A stretch of DNA of 48,484 nucleotides from Verrucomicrobiales bacterium (GCA_029210205.1 JARGOD010000032.1:1-48484), one strand, 5' to 3'. Positions 1 to 10,200 are shown, numbered from the stretch's first letter. The notes: generated from the letters alone by a model not told the origin. Translations and numbers: made by a program.

Positions 1-80
1 AGCTCAGTCCAGACAGGAATGAGATTCCCGGTTTGGGCTAGAGATGAAAATTCCTCAAAAGACGGTTTCAGCGCAGTCAT
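1..80 (-). CDS. trpE: Anthranilate synthase component I, N-terminus (partial)
   Basis: The frame opens with ATG at 80-78 and stays open to the window edge, giving 26 codons: MTALKPSFEEFSSLAQTGNL, then IPVWTEL. The pattern F-x-x-L-A-x-x-G-N-L-I-P-V is typical of the first helix of TrpE, the chorismate-to-anthranilate subunit of tryptophan synthesis. It lies 39 bp downstream of the metallo-hydrolase on the same strand, so the two are probably co-transcribed. Only the extreme N-terminus is visible, so the assignment rests on a short match; pabB is the main alternative. Confidence 0.6.
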   Translation of the reverse strand, partial: MTALKPSFEEFSSLAQTGNLIPVWTE

Positions 81-119
81 CGCGGGCGTGGGAGGCAGCG
101 GCGTTCGTTGCAATCCGGA

Positions 120-1031
120 TTAAAACGCCCATTCCGTCTGCTTCCAATCGTTGGGCATCTCGGTCCGGGGTTCCGGGGCGGAAGGCTCGCACACACGAGC
201 CGATTTCGCAGGTTTTTCTTCAACCGGAACGGGGATCTTTTTTGAGGCTCCTGCCGCAGCACGCAGGGGAAGTGGTTTCGCCCGGTCAGCACATTCAACC
301 GCGACTTCGTCGAGGCCGGCATCGGCAAGCTTTCTCTTAATCACGGAGATAGCGAGATCTGACGCATTACAATCGCTGCTGAGGTGGCCGAGGACGACGC
401 GAATGAGATTGGGCCCAGCTATTTCCGAGACCAGTTCCGCAGTTTGATCGTTGGAAAGGTGGCCATGCCGGTTGCTGATCCGCTGCTTTGTCGACCAGGG
501 GCGCTTCGTGTCATTCTGTAGCATGACTTCGTCGTAGTTTGCTTCCGCGAAAAGCGTGTCGACCCCTTTGAGGCGGTCAATGATCATGCGGGTAACGTGA
601 CCGACGTCGCTAAGGACTCCGACACTGCTTTGTCCACAGCGAAAGACAAAACCAACTGGATCGACGGCGTCGTGAGGCACGGAGAAAGACTCGATCTTAA
701 TATCTCCAATGGAGAGCTGACTCCCCGATTCGAAAGGTCGCCAAGTCACGGAAGAGTTTACGTTTTCCCGCACTACGGCGCAGGTGTGCGTCGTTGCGTA
801 AACGGGAAGGTGGCGTTTGCGGCAGAAAACTTCGATCCCGCGGGTGTGGTCACCGTGCTCGTGGGTGAGGATAATTCCGCTCAGTGAGTCCGGGTCCACG
901 CCGAGTTCGTTGAGCCGTAAGCAGAGCTGCTTCGCAGAAAGCCCTGCGTCTATGAGGACACGGGTTTCACCGAGGCACACAAGGGCGCTGTTTCCAGAAC
1001 TGCCGCTTCCCAGGATCGCTAACTCCAGCAT
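120..1031 (-). CDS. walJ: MBL-fold metallo-hydrolase, WalJ/YycJ family
   Basis: 303 residues. The N-terminal GSGSSGNS turn and the zinc motif T-H-E-H-G-D-H (residues 56-62) identify a metallo-beta-lactamase fold hydrolase. Further metal ligands are expected in the segments LFAEANYDE and VVLGHLSSDC. Length to about residue 255 matches the WalJ/YycJ group, cytoplasmic enzymes linked in other bacteria to DNA repair or cell-wall signalling. The last 50 residues are a proline- and charge-rich tail not needed for the fold. It is followed by trpE on the same strand. The exact substrate cannot be read from sequence. Confidence 0.85.
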   Translation of the reverse strand: MLELAILGSGSSGNSALVCLGETRVLIDAGLSAKQLCLRLNELGVDPDSLSGIILTHEHGDHTRGIEVFCRKRHLPVYATTHTCAVVRENVNSSVTWRPFESGSQLSIGDIKIESFSVPHDAVDPVGFVFRCGQSSVGVLSDVGHVTRMIIDRLKGVDTLFAEANYDEVMLQNDTKRPWSTKQRISNRHGHLSNDQTAELVSEIAGPNLIRVVLGHLSSDCNASDLAISVIKRKLADAGLDEVAVECADRAKPLPLRAAAGASKKIPVPVEEKPAKSARVCEPSAPEPRTEMPNDWKQTEWAF

Positions 1032-1081
1032 ACTCTCAGGTTAGGTATTTAAGCCTTCCAAACAAACAAAAAATACGGTTT

Positions 1082-1606
1082 TTATTCGTTTGGAGTCTCC
1101 TCCTCAGGTGGGGTAAGAGGAACCGGAGAGATCACTGGATCGATTGCGGTGCGATCAGGGACCTGTGTGTGGTGGACCCAATACACGGCTCCGGCGATCG
1201 CTCCGGAATTGATGACTACTTCCACTGCATCGGCTTCCGCTCGTTTAGTTGTCGCGAGGATATAGGCATTGACGCGCCGGATGCTCTGCCCGCTGAGGTC
1301 CGCGCTGGCACGTTCTCCGGGGGACGAATAGGTCGTGAAAAAGCGACGTAACGCCTCCGGGTTCTCGGCGAGATATACTGGTTCTCCGGTTGATCCAAGA
1401 GTCATTTCGGAGCCAGCCGGGGCAGAGGAATTTTCGGACTGAATTTGCTGCTCCGGAATTCTGTTTTTTGCCATTTGGACACCGAGACGCCCCGAAAAGT
1501 AAATTCCACCGACGAAGGCGAAGACAAAAAGAACCCGGAGGAAAAGATCGAGTCCACGACCTCGCGTTCTTGAAGGGGCTCGAGAACTGGCTGAAGATCC
1601 GCTCAT
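1082..1606 (-). CDS. Hypothetical single-pass membrane protein
   Basis: 174 residues; family not recognised. A basic, serine-rich N-terminus (about residues 1-17) precedes one hydrophobic helix (about 20-45, with FLRVLFVFAFVGGIYFSG), so it is probably anchored with the C-terminus outside. The periplasmic part contains an ordered-looking domain (about 75-155) and ends in a proline/glutamate tail. Its ATG (1606-1604) overlaps the stop of the upstream rhomboid gene by four bases (ATGA), implying translational coupling. That makes it a likely partner or accessory of the rhomboid protein, but this is inference. Confidence 0.7.
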   Translation of the reverse strand: MSGSSASSRAPSRTRGRGLDLFLRVLFVFAFVGGIYFSGRLGVQMAKNRIPEQQIQSENSSAPAGSEMTLGSTGEPVYLAENPEALRRFFTTYSSPGERASADLSGQSIRRVNAYILATTKRAEADAVEVVINSGAIAGAVYWVHHTQVPDRTAIDPVISPVPLTPPEEETPNE

Positions 1607-2487
1607 TGCTTGTCCTTCCTGTCCCCGATCTTTTTTGAGAGCCGGTCACTGGATTTCTCAAGAAGCTTTTTCTCGTCTTCGCTGAGGCTTTGGAATCCTT
1701 TCTCGTTAATTTTATCGAGAACCGCATCAACATCATTGGAAACGAACGCTTTCTTTTTTTTCGGCCTCTGCTCTCGCGGAGGGGAACTCGAATCGCGGAG
1801 AATGCGAATAGGAAATCGCTTGAAGAGCGATCCCACTCTGGCGCTGTCATACCAGTATTTGATGTAGAGCCAACCGAAGAGCATCCCTCCGAAATGGGCC
1901 ATAACAGCAATGCCTCCACCCTGATTCGTCAAAACCATGATCAGCGTTACGACATTAAATCCGATCGAAAGCCAAAGTAAGGTCCGAAGAGTCATGCTGA
2001 TCGGAATAATGAAGAACAGCAGAAGCTGAAAGCGTTGGTGGGGAAGGAGGGTTGCCGCGGCGGCGAGGATCGATAGAACAGCTCCTGATGCGCCGATGAC
2101 AAGACCTCCACTTCCGATCGCCAGATGAAACAGTATCTCAAGAAACCCGCCTGAGAGTCCGCCGAGTAGATAGACTCTCAGGAGCCGCTCTGGACCGATG
2201 ATGCCGAGAAGGAGGCGACCAATGAAGAACAGCCCAAGCATGTTCCCGGCGAAATGGAAAAGTCCGAAATGAGTGAACTGGTAGGTAATCGGCGTCCAGA
2301 GCCAAAAGGATTTTAAAGAGTCAACAGTTAGACCGAGATAGGCTCCGAACTTGCCGACAGAGATCAAATTGACCAGGAAAACGGCTGTGTTGATCACTAA
2401 AAGCCAGGTCACGATGTTCCAGGTCCCAGGGCTACCGGGACGCTGAGAACTCCCATCCCGCATGTAATCACGTGAATAAATGCTCAT
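1603..2487 (-). CDS. Rhomboid-family intramembrane serine protease
   Basis: 294 residues with about six transmembrane helices between residues 25 and 215. The catalytic dyad is visible: Ser134 in G-A-S-G and His198 in M-A-H-F-G-G. The H-F-A-G-N segment after the first helix (residues 78-82) is the usual oxyanion/loop motif. Such proteases cleave membrane-anchored substrates inside the bilayer. The C-terminal 75 residues form a charged cytoplasmic tail ending in a helix-rich stretch (D-x-V-L-D-K-I-N-E-K-G-F-x-S-L), as often seen in PVC and Bacteroidota rhomboids. It is the first gene of a two-gene unit with the membrane protein at 1082-1606. Confidence 0.9.
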   Translation of the reverse strand: MSIYSRDYMRDGSSQRPGSPGTWNIVTWLLVINTAVFLVNLISVGKFGAYLGLTVDSLKSFWLWTPITYQFTHFGLFHFAGNMLGLFFIGRLLLGIIGPERLLRVYLLGGLSGGFLEILFHLAIGSGGLVIGASGAVLSILAAAATLLPHQRFQLLLFFIIPISMTLRTLLWLSIGFNVVTLIMVLTNQGGGIAVMAHFGGMLFGWLYIKYWYDSARVGSLFKRFPIRILRDSSSPPREQRPKKKKAFVSNDVDAVLDKINEKGFQSLSEDEKKLLEKSSDRLSKKIGDRKDKQ

Positions 2488-2585
2488 AATTTCACGAAAA
2501 ATCCCAAAATAATGCCGATTCGTTGAAAATGCTTATCATTTAGGGTTGAAAGTATCTAAGAATTCTTGATGATCTGGAATCAAAT

Positions 2586-3443
2586 ATGAATAACTGGGGT
2601 TATCTGATTCTCATTGCTGCGCTTGTTGCGCTGACTGCTTTCATGCTCTACGCGAGATTTGCAGCTCGTTCCAGAGAGAAATCGCTTCATCATGCGCCGG
2701 CCGACCCTGGATTACTACGATTTAAGGGGGAGCAAGACACCGCTCAAGTTCCTTTTGAAGATTTGGAGGATACTACTGAGCCTGTCGTGATGGACCTGAA
2801 GCCTGTTTGCCAGGATGAGGATGACAAGAAAGCCCGGGAAAAATCTTCGAAGAGCGAGGATACATATTTCGACGAATTACAGGACGCTGCTGCAGGTCTT
2901 GCCATGCTGATGCGTTCTTCATCGGCTCGCCCCACGTCCGAGCCGGTCGTCTTTGAGCCACAGGAAGATGAGATTGTCGAAAACGATTGCTCTCTTGATG
3001 AGGTTGAAGAGAAATCGTCCTCAGCGGAGTCGTTTAAGGATGAGGAGGCGCTGAGAGAACGTGCTTCTGATACGAAAGGATCTACGAATGATGGGGGGGG
3101 AGACTCTGCACGAGAGGACTTGGAGTCGAATCCCCAGCATGAGTCGGATCGAGAGGAGATTTCTTCGATCAATGAAGCAATGGATAATGTTGAGGCCTTG
3201 CTTGACGGTCCGCACGTTTTTGGTGAAACAGAAAACACTCTCGAAGTTGAAGGGGAGCGGCATTGTCTGATCAACGAATCCTCCCGAGCCCTCCTCGGGG
3301 ATCAAGTTGTCTCGCAGATCTCAGCGATCGATTCCGGACTTGATGAATTGGAGGCACTGGTCGGAGATGTCGAGCATCAACTTTCTCTCCTCGAAGACTT
3401 CATTTCAGCGCCCGTCGAAGAAGGAGTCAGTGAAGCAGCCTGA
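2586..3443 (+). CDS. Hypothetical acidic membrane-anchored protein
   Basis: 285 residues; family not recognised. An N-terminal hydrophobic helix (about 4-26) acts as signal anchor. The remainder is very acidic and low in hydrophobics (runs rich in E, D and S), so it is probably disordered. It is divergent from the rhomboid gene with a 98 bp shared AT-rich upstream region. No catalytic motif is visible. The single-helix, acidic-linker layout resembles cell-envelope tether or division-accessory proteins, but nothing in the sequence proves this. Confidence 0.65.
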   Translation: MNNWGYLILIAALVALTAFMLYARFAARSREKSLHHAPADPGLLRFKGEQDTAQVPFEDLEDTTEPVVMDLKPVCQDEDDKKAREKSSKSEDTYFDELQDAAAGLAMLMRSSSARPTSEPVVFEPQEDEIVENDCSLDEVEEKSSSAESFKDEEALRERASDTKGSTNDGGGDSAREDLESNPQHESDREEISSINEAMDNVEALLDGPHVFGETENTLEVEGERHCLINESSRALLGDQVVSQISAIDSGLDELEALVGDVEHQLSLLEDFISAPVEEGVSEAA

Positions 3444-3510
3444 TGTTTGTCTTTTCTGCAACTCAGCAAGGTCTAACACCTTTTGATTTTTTGTTCGGCT
3501 GAAAGCTACC

Positions 3511-4014
3511 ATGGGAACTTTCGGGGCAATTTGGGGATTTACCGGGGTGGTCACTCTGATCGGTTTGGCTATCTATCGTCTCGCTCCGCGCGCGTGGGAG
3601 GCATTGCAGTCGCCTCTTTCAGCGGGGCATTGGATCTTCCTCGTTATCTTTGCACTATTCATGCTCGTCGCGGAAGGCTATCGCGGTTTTCAAAAGAAGT
3701 TTTCACCGCGAACTGCCGCGAGAGTTAAGTACCTGAAAGAGCATCCGAAGGGGCTCCACGTGATTCTAGCGCCCTTCTTCTGTATGGGGTATTTCTTCGC
3801 GAATAAGAAGACTCAAATCACGGCGATCTGTTTGACGCTCGGAATTATTCTCCTTGTTATCCTGGTTCGCTTTCTTCCTTTCCCGTGGCGGGGCCTCGTC
3901 GACTTCGGTGTCGTTCTCGGGCTGACCTACGGAGTTGTCTCTTTCGCTATCTTCACGGTTAAGGCGCTTTCCTCTTCGGATTTCCCGCATTCACCGGAGG
4001 TGCCATCACCGTAA
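3511..4014 (+). CDS. Conserved hypothetical integral membrane protein
   Basis: 167 residues with four predicted transmembrane helices (about 7-27, 42-60, 84-100 and 105-150, the last hydrophobic block probably two helices). Basic loops between the first and third helices suggest a cytoplasmic position. It has no recognisable catalytic motif. It lies 67 bp after the acidic protein gene on the same strand and 111 bp before phoU, so it may share a transcript with the former. Confidence 0.7.
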   Translation: MGTFGAIWGFTGVVTLIGLAIYRLAPRAWEALQSPLSAGHWIFLVIFALFMLVAEGYRGFQKKFSPRTAARVKYLKEHPKGLHVILAPFFCMGYFFANKKTQITAICLTLGIILLVILVRFLPFPWRGLVDFGVVLGLTYGVVSFAIFTVKALSSSDFPHSPEVPSP

Positions 4015-4125
4015 TTTTCGGAGAGGGAGAAAAAGGTCTTATTAGTCCCTATGAATTAGCAGTTTGTACTAGTTTCCGAATTTGTTTCTGCCTTGTTTTT
4101 TGAGTAGTGAAGACGATTGTTTAAA

Positions 4126-4827
4126 ATGACTATGCCTGAGATACCCCACACGCTCTCTCAATTCGAAGAAGGTCTCAAGAGCACGAAAAAAGGGATTTTG
4201 CTGATGGGGAGCACGGCTCAGGAGAACCTTTCAAGCGCGATTCAGGGGCTGCTTACAAGGAATGGAGATCTGTGCCAGTCTGCGATTCGAGATGATAAGT
4301 CGGTGAACGAGTATGAGCGTGAAATTGGTGAAGAGGGGATGGAAATTTTGACTCGCTTCAATCCGATGGCGACAGACTTGCGTGCCGTGGTCGGAGCTAT
4401 GAAGATCGCGACGAATTTAGAGCGGGTTTCAGACGAGGCCGAAGGTATCGCGCGCCGAGCGATCAAATTACATAAAAAGGGCGAAGCTCCTGAAATCCTC
4501 TTGGTGGAACCGGTCTTCCGACTCGCCGAGGCCTTGCTCGAAGATGCGATGCGCTCGTACTCCGATGGGGACGTGGAACTCGCTCTGACCCTGCATGATC
4601 GAGATCAAAAGCTGAACGAACTCCACCGGAAGACTATTAAAAAGCTAACCCGGGCGATGGAGGCGAATGTAGCAAGCCTTCGAATCTTTCTGCACTGTAT
4701 CTTCGTGGTGAGATGTCTTGAGCGAATTGGCGATCACGCGGTCAACATAGGTGAGGAAGTAGTTTATATTCACTGTGCTGCAGATATCCGACACATCGGG
4801 CCGGAGGCCCTGACTGAACAGGAATAA
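4126..4827 (+). CDS. phoU: PhoU-family phosphate signalling protein
   Basis: 233 residues from the ATG at 4126; a second ATG at 4132 is equally possible, while an upstream TTG at 4117 is unlikely. Two copies of the three-helix PhoU bundle can be followed, each with the metal-binding style segment E-x-x-x-D: ATDLRAVVGAMKIATNLERV near residue 90, and LHCIFVVRCLERIGDHAVNI near 195. PhoU links phosphate transport to the PhoR/PhoB sensor or directly modulates the transporter. It lies 88 bp before a Na/Pi cotransporter gene that carries its own PhoU-like tail, which supports a phosphate-homeostasis pair. Confidence 0.93.
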   Translation: MTMPEIPHTLSQFEEGLKSTKKGILLMGSTAQENLSSAIQGLLTRNGDLCQSAIRDDKSVNEYEREIGEEGMEILTRFNPMATDLRAVVGAMKIATNLERVSDEAEGIARRAIKLHKKGEAPEILLVEPVFRLAEALLEDAMRSYSDGDVELALTLHDRDQKLNELHRKTIKKLTRAMEANVASLRIFLHCIFVVRCLERIGDHAVNIGEEVVYIHCAADIRHIGPEALTEQE

Positions 4828-4866
4828 GTTCCCTGCAGAAAAAGTCAGATTTCCTGATTTTTTTAG

Positions 4867-4893
4867 GTGACAGCGACGTCACATTTGTCACGC
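4867..4893. promoter_or_regulatory. GTGAC/GTCAC repeat cluster upstream of the Na/Pi cotransporter
   Basis: Between phoU and the transporter the sequence holds GTGAC, then GTCAC, then a third GTCAC. The first two form an inverted repeat with a 6 bp spacer, and the last two a direct repeat with a 4 bp gap. It could be an operator for phosphate control. It does not match the 11 bp periodicity of an enterobacterial Pho box, so the regulator is unknown. Confidence 0.25.
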
Positions 4894-4915
4894 TCCACCC
4901 TTTGCCAGTTTCTGC

Positions 4916-6661
4916 ATGGACACTCTTGTTTTCATTCTCAAAATTCTCGGATCTCTCGGCGTTTTTCTTTACGGGATGAAAGTCATGTCGGAGGGCATGC
5001 AGCGCACTGCTGGTGACCGCATGCGCCGTATCCTCTCAACGATGACTAAAAATCGTTTTACCGGAGTCCTCACTGGTGTGACGACCACTGGGATGATTCA
5101 ATCATCATCGGCCACGACCGTGATGGTGGTGAGCTTTGCGAGTGCCGGCCTTCTTACTCTCACTCAATCGATCGGTGTGATCATGGGGGCGAATCTTGGA
5201 ACGACTCTTACGGCGTGGATCATTGCTCTCGTTGGTAAATTCTCTCTGGCATCGATTGCCCTTCCAATCATCGGTGTTGGCTTACCGCTTTTCTTTGCGG
5301 GGCGAAACAAATGGCGGAGCATCGGGGAGGTGCTTATTGGGTTCGGCCTTCTTTTCTATGGGCTTTCTTTGCTGAAAGATTCAGTACCCGATTTGAAATC
5401 AATGCTCGCAAGCGCGGATCCGCTAGTAAAAGCGCAGGCAGAGAGTATCCGCGAATTTGTTGTCGGCATTAGTGGCAAAGGTTATTTTTCGATCCTGCTC
5501 TTTCTTGGGCTTGGCGTGCTGCTTACGCTCGTCGTTCAATCCTCGTCGGCAGCGATGGCAATCACGGTTACGATAACGCTGCAAGGATGGATAGGATTCC
5601 ACGAGTCGGCTGCTATTGTATTAGGCGAAAATATTGGGACAACTGTGACTGCTTGGCTTGCCTCGATCGGGGCCAGTGCAGATGCGAAGCGGGCAGCGCG
5701 AGCTCACTTTGTATTCAATGTGATCGGCGTGATTTGGATGTTGATCGTGTTTTATCCGTTTACCGCTGGAGTGAGCTGGCTTGGTGACCTGTTGCCGGAT
5801 AGTTTCCGCACTGAAAAGCACGATTCCGATGTTGGATTCAAGCTCGCGATATTTCACTCACTTTTCAATCTCATCAATATTCTCCTGTTGATTGGGTTCG
5901 TTCCTCAGATTGCGAGGATTGTGACGCGTTGGGTAAAAAATGATCAGGTTGATCTTCCGCCACGACTCCAGTTTATCTCTCAGTCGCTACTCGATGTTGG
6001 GGAGCTCAACTTGCCGGAGGCGGAAAAGGCGACCTGCGAGCTTGCCGCAATCACGAGGAGGATGTTTCGGGGCTATTTGCGGGTTCTTGAGCAACCGGAT
6101 CAGGATTTAACGGAAGAGGTTAAAAATTTGAAACGTTTAGAAGATGACGCCGATATGCTGACGCATGACATTACCGAGTATCTCGTGCGAACATCCGCAG
6201 CAGAGATCAGCCCGGAGAATGCAAGAGCGGTGAGCCGAATGGTTCGGATTGCATCGGAGTTGGAGGAAATCTCCGATGTGATCTATCGCCTCGTGCAGAT
6301 TACCGCGCGAAAATATAAGAAGGAGCGTGCCTTCGGAAATGAAGCGTCTCTAAATGTTAGTGATCTTGCCGCGACGGTCGTGGAAATGATTGAATTTTAC
6401 GAGGCGGTTCTGAAATCAGGTCATGCCAGCGAAGACGATGTAGCTCGCGCCGAAGCATTGGAAGTTAAAACGGACCGGCTTCGCAAGCAATACAACAAGG
6501 CTTCGATGGAGCGAATGTCATCGACGGAGGGTTCAGTGAAGACCGAGATGATCTCCGTTGATCTCCACAATCAGTTTGAATTGATAGGTAACTATGCCCT
6601 GTCAGTTGTCAAAAATGCCCACTTCCTCAAAGGGGAGGAAGAACCCTTTGACGAAGTTTAG
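4916..6661 (+). CDS. Na/Pi cotransporter family protein with PhoU-like tail
   Basis: 581 residues. About eight to nine transmembrane helices occupy residues 1-340 and contain the two inverted-repeat signature motifs of this family: Q-S-S-S-A-T-T (62-68) and Q-S-S-S-A-A-M (about 207-213). These bind sodium and phosphate in the NptA/SLC34 fold. From about residue 355 to 575 a cytoplasmic helical PhoU-like domain follows, as in YjbB-type bacterial proteins. It probably moves phosphate across the inner membrane in a sodium-dependent way. The neighbouring free-standing phoU supports the role. Confidence 0.93.
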   Translation: MDTLVFILKILGSLGVFLYGMKVMSEGMQRTAGDRMRRILSTMTKNRFTGVLTGVTTTGMIQSSSATTVMVVSFASAGLLTLTQSIGVIMGANLGTTLTAWIIALVGKFSLASIALPIIGVGLPLFFAGRNKWRSIGEVLIGFGLLFYGLSLLKDSVPDLKSMLASADPLVKAQAESIREFVVGISGKGYFSILLFLGLGVLLTLVVQSSSAAMAITVTITLQGWIGFHESAAIVLGENIGTTVTAWLASIGASADAKRAARAHFVFNVIGVIWMLIVFYPFTAGVSWLGDLLPDSFRTEKHDSDVGFKLAIFHSLFNLINILLLIGFVPQIARIVTRWVKNDQVDLPPRLQFISQSLLDVGELNLPEAEKATCELAAITRRMFRGYLRVLEQPDQDLTEEVKNLKRLEDDADMLTHDITEYLVRTSAAEISPENARAVSRMVRIASELEEISDVIYRLVQITARKYKKERAFGNEASLNVSDLAATVVEMIEFYEAVLKSGHASEDDVARAEALEVKTDRLRKQYNKASMERMSSTEGSVKTEMISVDLHNQFELIGNYALSVVKNAHFLKGEEEPFDEV

Positions 6662-6733
6662 GGTGCGGCATTATCGAACACACAGTTGAGGGGTGGAGCC
6701 ATTCCCCGTGTTTGCAACGCTTGCTGCCAGTAG

Positions 6734-7117
6734 CTACCCCTTCTGCGTCCAAACACGACAGCTACCATCGGAAAAGAGATCCTTATAGGTCACCATTACT
6801 ACCTGACGACAAAAACGTCTTCCTTTTCCGTCATAGGTGTAGTGAGGGACTTTTTTGCGATTCACGACCACAGTCTTGAGGAGGTAGGGGTGCTCGCGTT
6901 TTGCTTGGTTGCTGCAAGGGGCCGCATTGTAGCGACGGCGATCCTCGTAGTGGCGATAAGGAAGCAGCTGATTATAGCGCGGTGTCTGGAATTTTGATGT
7001 CGCGCAGCTAGTTGATCCGGTGCGACCCGAGTAGTAGCCGGTTCCTCCAGCCTGGGCTGGGTTGATTGAAAAGGTTACAAGGGCAGTTGCGATAAAGACG
7101 GGCAGGAATTTAATCAT
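6734..7117 (-). CDS. Small secreted hypothetical protein
   Basis: 127 residues. A clear Sec signal peptide (about 1-23, cut after A-Q-A) is followed by a basic, tyrosine- and glycine-rich mature domain with four cysteines (S-C-A-T, A-P-C-S-N, F-C-R-Q, S-C-R-V), consistent with two disulfides in the periplasm. The family is not recognised. It is the last gene in a run of minus-strand envelope genes but is separated by 89 bp carrying an inverted repeat, so it may have its own promoter. Confidence 0.65.
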   Translation of the reverse strand: MIKFLPVFIATALVTFSINPAQAGGTGYYSGRTGSTSCATSKFQTPRYNQLLPYRHYEDRRRYNAAPCSNQAKREHPYLLKTVVVNRKKVPHYTYDGKGRRFCRQVVMVTYKDLFSDGSCRVWTQKG

Positions 7118-7152
7118 GATCAGGTAAGGTTGGGTCTCAAGAATGAGATGTT

Positions 7153-7179
7153 TCTCAATTAGAATAGCTAGAATTGAGA
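7153..7179. repeat. Perfect 8 bp inverted repeat upstream of the small secreted gene
   Basis: TCTCAATT and AATTGAGA face each other across an 11 bp AT-rich spacer, 36-62 bp upstream of the ATG at 7117. No T-run follows on the minus strand, so an operator fits better than a terminator for the upstream gene. Its function is unproven. Confidence 0.4.
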
Positions 7180-7206
7180 TTCTGTCCAGTATGATAATTC
7201 AAATAA

Positions 7207-10200
7207 TCATTTCTTCAGTTCTTGAGCGATGGCCTTGAATAGATCTTGCTTGAGGGCTTCCGAATACCCCGAGTGAACAAATGCGACCTTTCCGTCTTTT
7301 CCAATCACGACAGAATGAGGAATTCCTTCGACCTGATAGGTCTTGCTCACCTTCATATCGAAATCCAGAGCAACCGGAAGCCCGGTCCATTTTCGTGAAT
7401 TGAGGAAGCGGGTGATGATGGGAAGGGATTCCGACTGGTTTACTGCACAAAGTTCAACGGTGCCCTCTGGGAATGCTTCAACCACCTTCCTGACATCTGG
7501 AATAGCTTTAATGCAGGGGCCGCACCAGGTAGCCCAAAAATCGAGGACAACAACCTTCCCTAGATGGTCGCTAAGCTTAAAAATCGACTCATCTAGCATC
7601 GTTAATTCAACCGTTGGAGCAGTCTTTCCGATAAGCGGCGAAATTACTTCGTCTTCTGAACCCGGTATGACCGGGTTGGGTGTTGGTTTGAGAACCCAAC
7701 CGGAAAACGCCTCAGAAGGGGCGGTGCCCAATTCGTTCAACGGTGTTCCAGGTCCCCGCTTCATTTCCCGGATGTTCTCGATCGCAATGGTGCACGTCCC
7801 GAGGAGGCTCGATTCACCGACGAAGCGTTCGTTTTCGAGCTTGTCGGCGTTCAAGGTCAATCTGCTTCCATCCATGAGAACGAATTGGTGTGTCACGAGG
7901 AAGGGGCTATCCGTAACGACTTCACTGGACGAATCAAGCTCCTCAGTCCGTCCGATTTCTTTTTCCTCTTCCGGTGGTCCCTGAAGCCAGACAATGGCTG
8001 AAATTCGATCGGCGGGAAGTTCTACCATCGTTTCTCCGGCATTAAACCGCACGCCTTCGGCGGAAGCGGAAACGAGGCCTCCCCGGAGTAGATCTCCGTT
8101 TGGCGCGATGAGAAGATGAGTAGGAACCGGTGCGCGTCGAGAGCGGGGGAGATGAAGTGACATTTCCCTCGCAAGCGGATCGATGATTCTTCGCGGGAGA
8201 CTTCCGGGCGTTCTCTCAATGCGAAAGTCAGAAATGGTGATTTCGTTGTCTGACTGATTCCAGCCTTGCCATCCACCTCCCATCTGAAAGTAGATCCCGT
8301 TGCCTGAAACGCGTTCTGGATCGACTTCAATATCAAGAGAAGTTTTCCCGTTCACGACGACTTCGACCTTCTCGCCGAGGAGGCGAATTTCGAATCCGGC
8401 CGTGTCACCCACGATAGGAATCTGATCTCCGGAGAAAGAGAAAGCCCCGCTCTCTTTGAGCTTTCCTACAAAAAGCCGGTTTCCCTGGGCCGCGATAATT
8501 AGATCAGTGGACGGGGAATTCTCGTCAGACCCGTTTGTGAAGAGTCGAAGAGTAATGGCTCCGTAGGTTTGTTTCCATTGCGCGGAGAAATGAATGCGAT
8601 CCCCGAGGACGAGGGATGGATTACCGAAACCTCCGCTCCGGATAATTGCCGAATCCCGGGTAAGTTCAACGTCCGTTTCCTCCTCCTCAATTTCTTCCCA
8701 TTCGGCATCGTTGAAGCCTTCCAAACTGCGTCCCGAGCTACCTAAATCAACTGCAAGGAGATCAGTTGTGGAAATCGTGATCGGCCCTGTGATGCGGCTC
8801 GTGAACTTTATCTCTTCAGGAGTGATAGAAAGGAGTGAGCCGACCAGGATCTCGTTGTTCGAAAGATAGAGCCGCGCCTGTCCCATCAGATTGGCCAGCT
8901 CCGGGTTAGCGGACGAGTGAGGAAAGCGCGTGATTGTTGCTTTGACTCCGTCAGCAAATGGGACTGCCTCCTCACCACCTGGTGGAAGCCAGCCAACGAG
9001 GTTCTGGCCATTTCTTTTCGCAAGTGGGCGGGCGGCACCAAGTAGGGAAAATCCATCTCCTTCCAGTTTGTCAGTGCCGTCAATTGGAGAGAGTCTGGAG
9101 CCGGGAAAACGAATCTCTTTCGCCTTTTCAAGAGAGAGGGTGAGCGGCCGGGATGACCATGCAGTGGAGATCCTCATCTCATTGCCATTGAGCGACTCAA
9201 GGCTGCCACTGACATTGCTGCCATCGTGCCATGCCAGAGTTGTCGTGGGAGTCGCGTCGGCGGTTTCAGGCAAGCCACTGTCCGCCGTCAAGATCAGCTC
9301 CTGAAACTGTTGCAGCGGGAAGGATTGTGACCCAACGCGAACGGTGTCGTCTCCGGAGTTGTAAGTGACGGCACCGGTTTCAAACTTAGGTTCAAGGCCG
9401 GCAATAAGGATGCGGGGCTTCGCGAGGTTAATCACGGGTGGTCTACTGCCGTCCCACTCTTGAACCGAGAGCGAGAGAAGCTTCAGTTCGGGCGTCCGAT
9501 TGAGGATCGAAAATCCCCTCACGAGCGGATCAGTGTTTCGCGACTTGGTGGAGTCGGACTTCCTTCGGTCTACCGTCGCATTGTCCAGAGAAGCCAATCG
9601 TCGTCCGGAAGGGTCGCAAAGAACGACGTCCCCCGATGTTTGATTCCAAAAGAGTCGAAAATCGAGTTTTCGGGTGTCTTCATCCAACTCCATGACCGGG
9701 ACGAACCGGCTTCGGTAGGTGAGAACGAGAGAATTATCCCAAGTTTCGAGCATCGGTCCGATGTCTGTTCCGCGGACGAGGCCAATCTCAAGGTTCGGAA
9801 ATCCCATTGGGAACGAAGCTTCGAAACGGATTTCGACCGAGTCTGGAAACTCAATTTCGCGGAACAAATTCCCTGACCACTGGTGAGTTGCGAATGAGCC
9901 CGTGAGGTCCGTAAACCATTCTGAGACTTTTCGGTCCCGTCCTGATGAGGTCCAGTCATCGAGATCCTTCGGACCTGAGTATCTAAGGTAATTGCTTCCG
10001 ACGTGAACGAGGCGGCCAATGTGTTCTCTTTGAATCGTGATCAACTCGCTGAAGGGTGTCGCGCGAAACACAATCGCCGTTCTTGAAATCGATTCGAGAA
10101 ATCCTTCAAGTCGGTCTCCATTATTCAGGAGAAGCCTGAAAGGAGGGCTTGTTTCCGAGGTCGTCCCCGAAGCGACTGTTGAGAAACGCACTCCGGTGAG

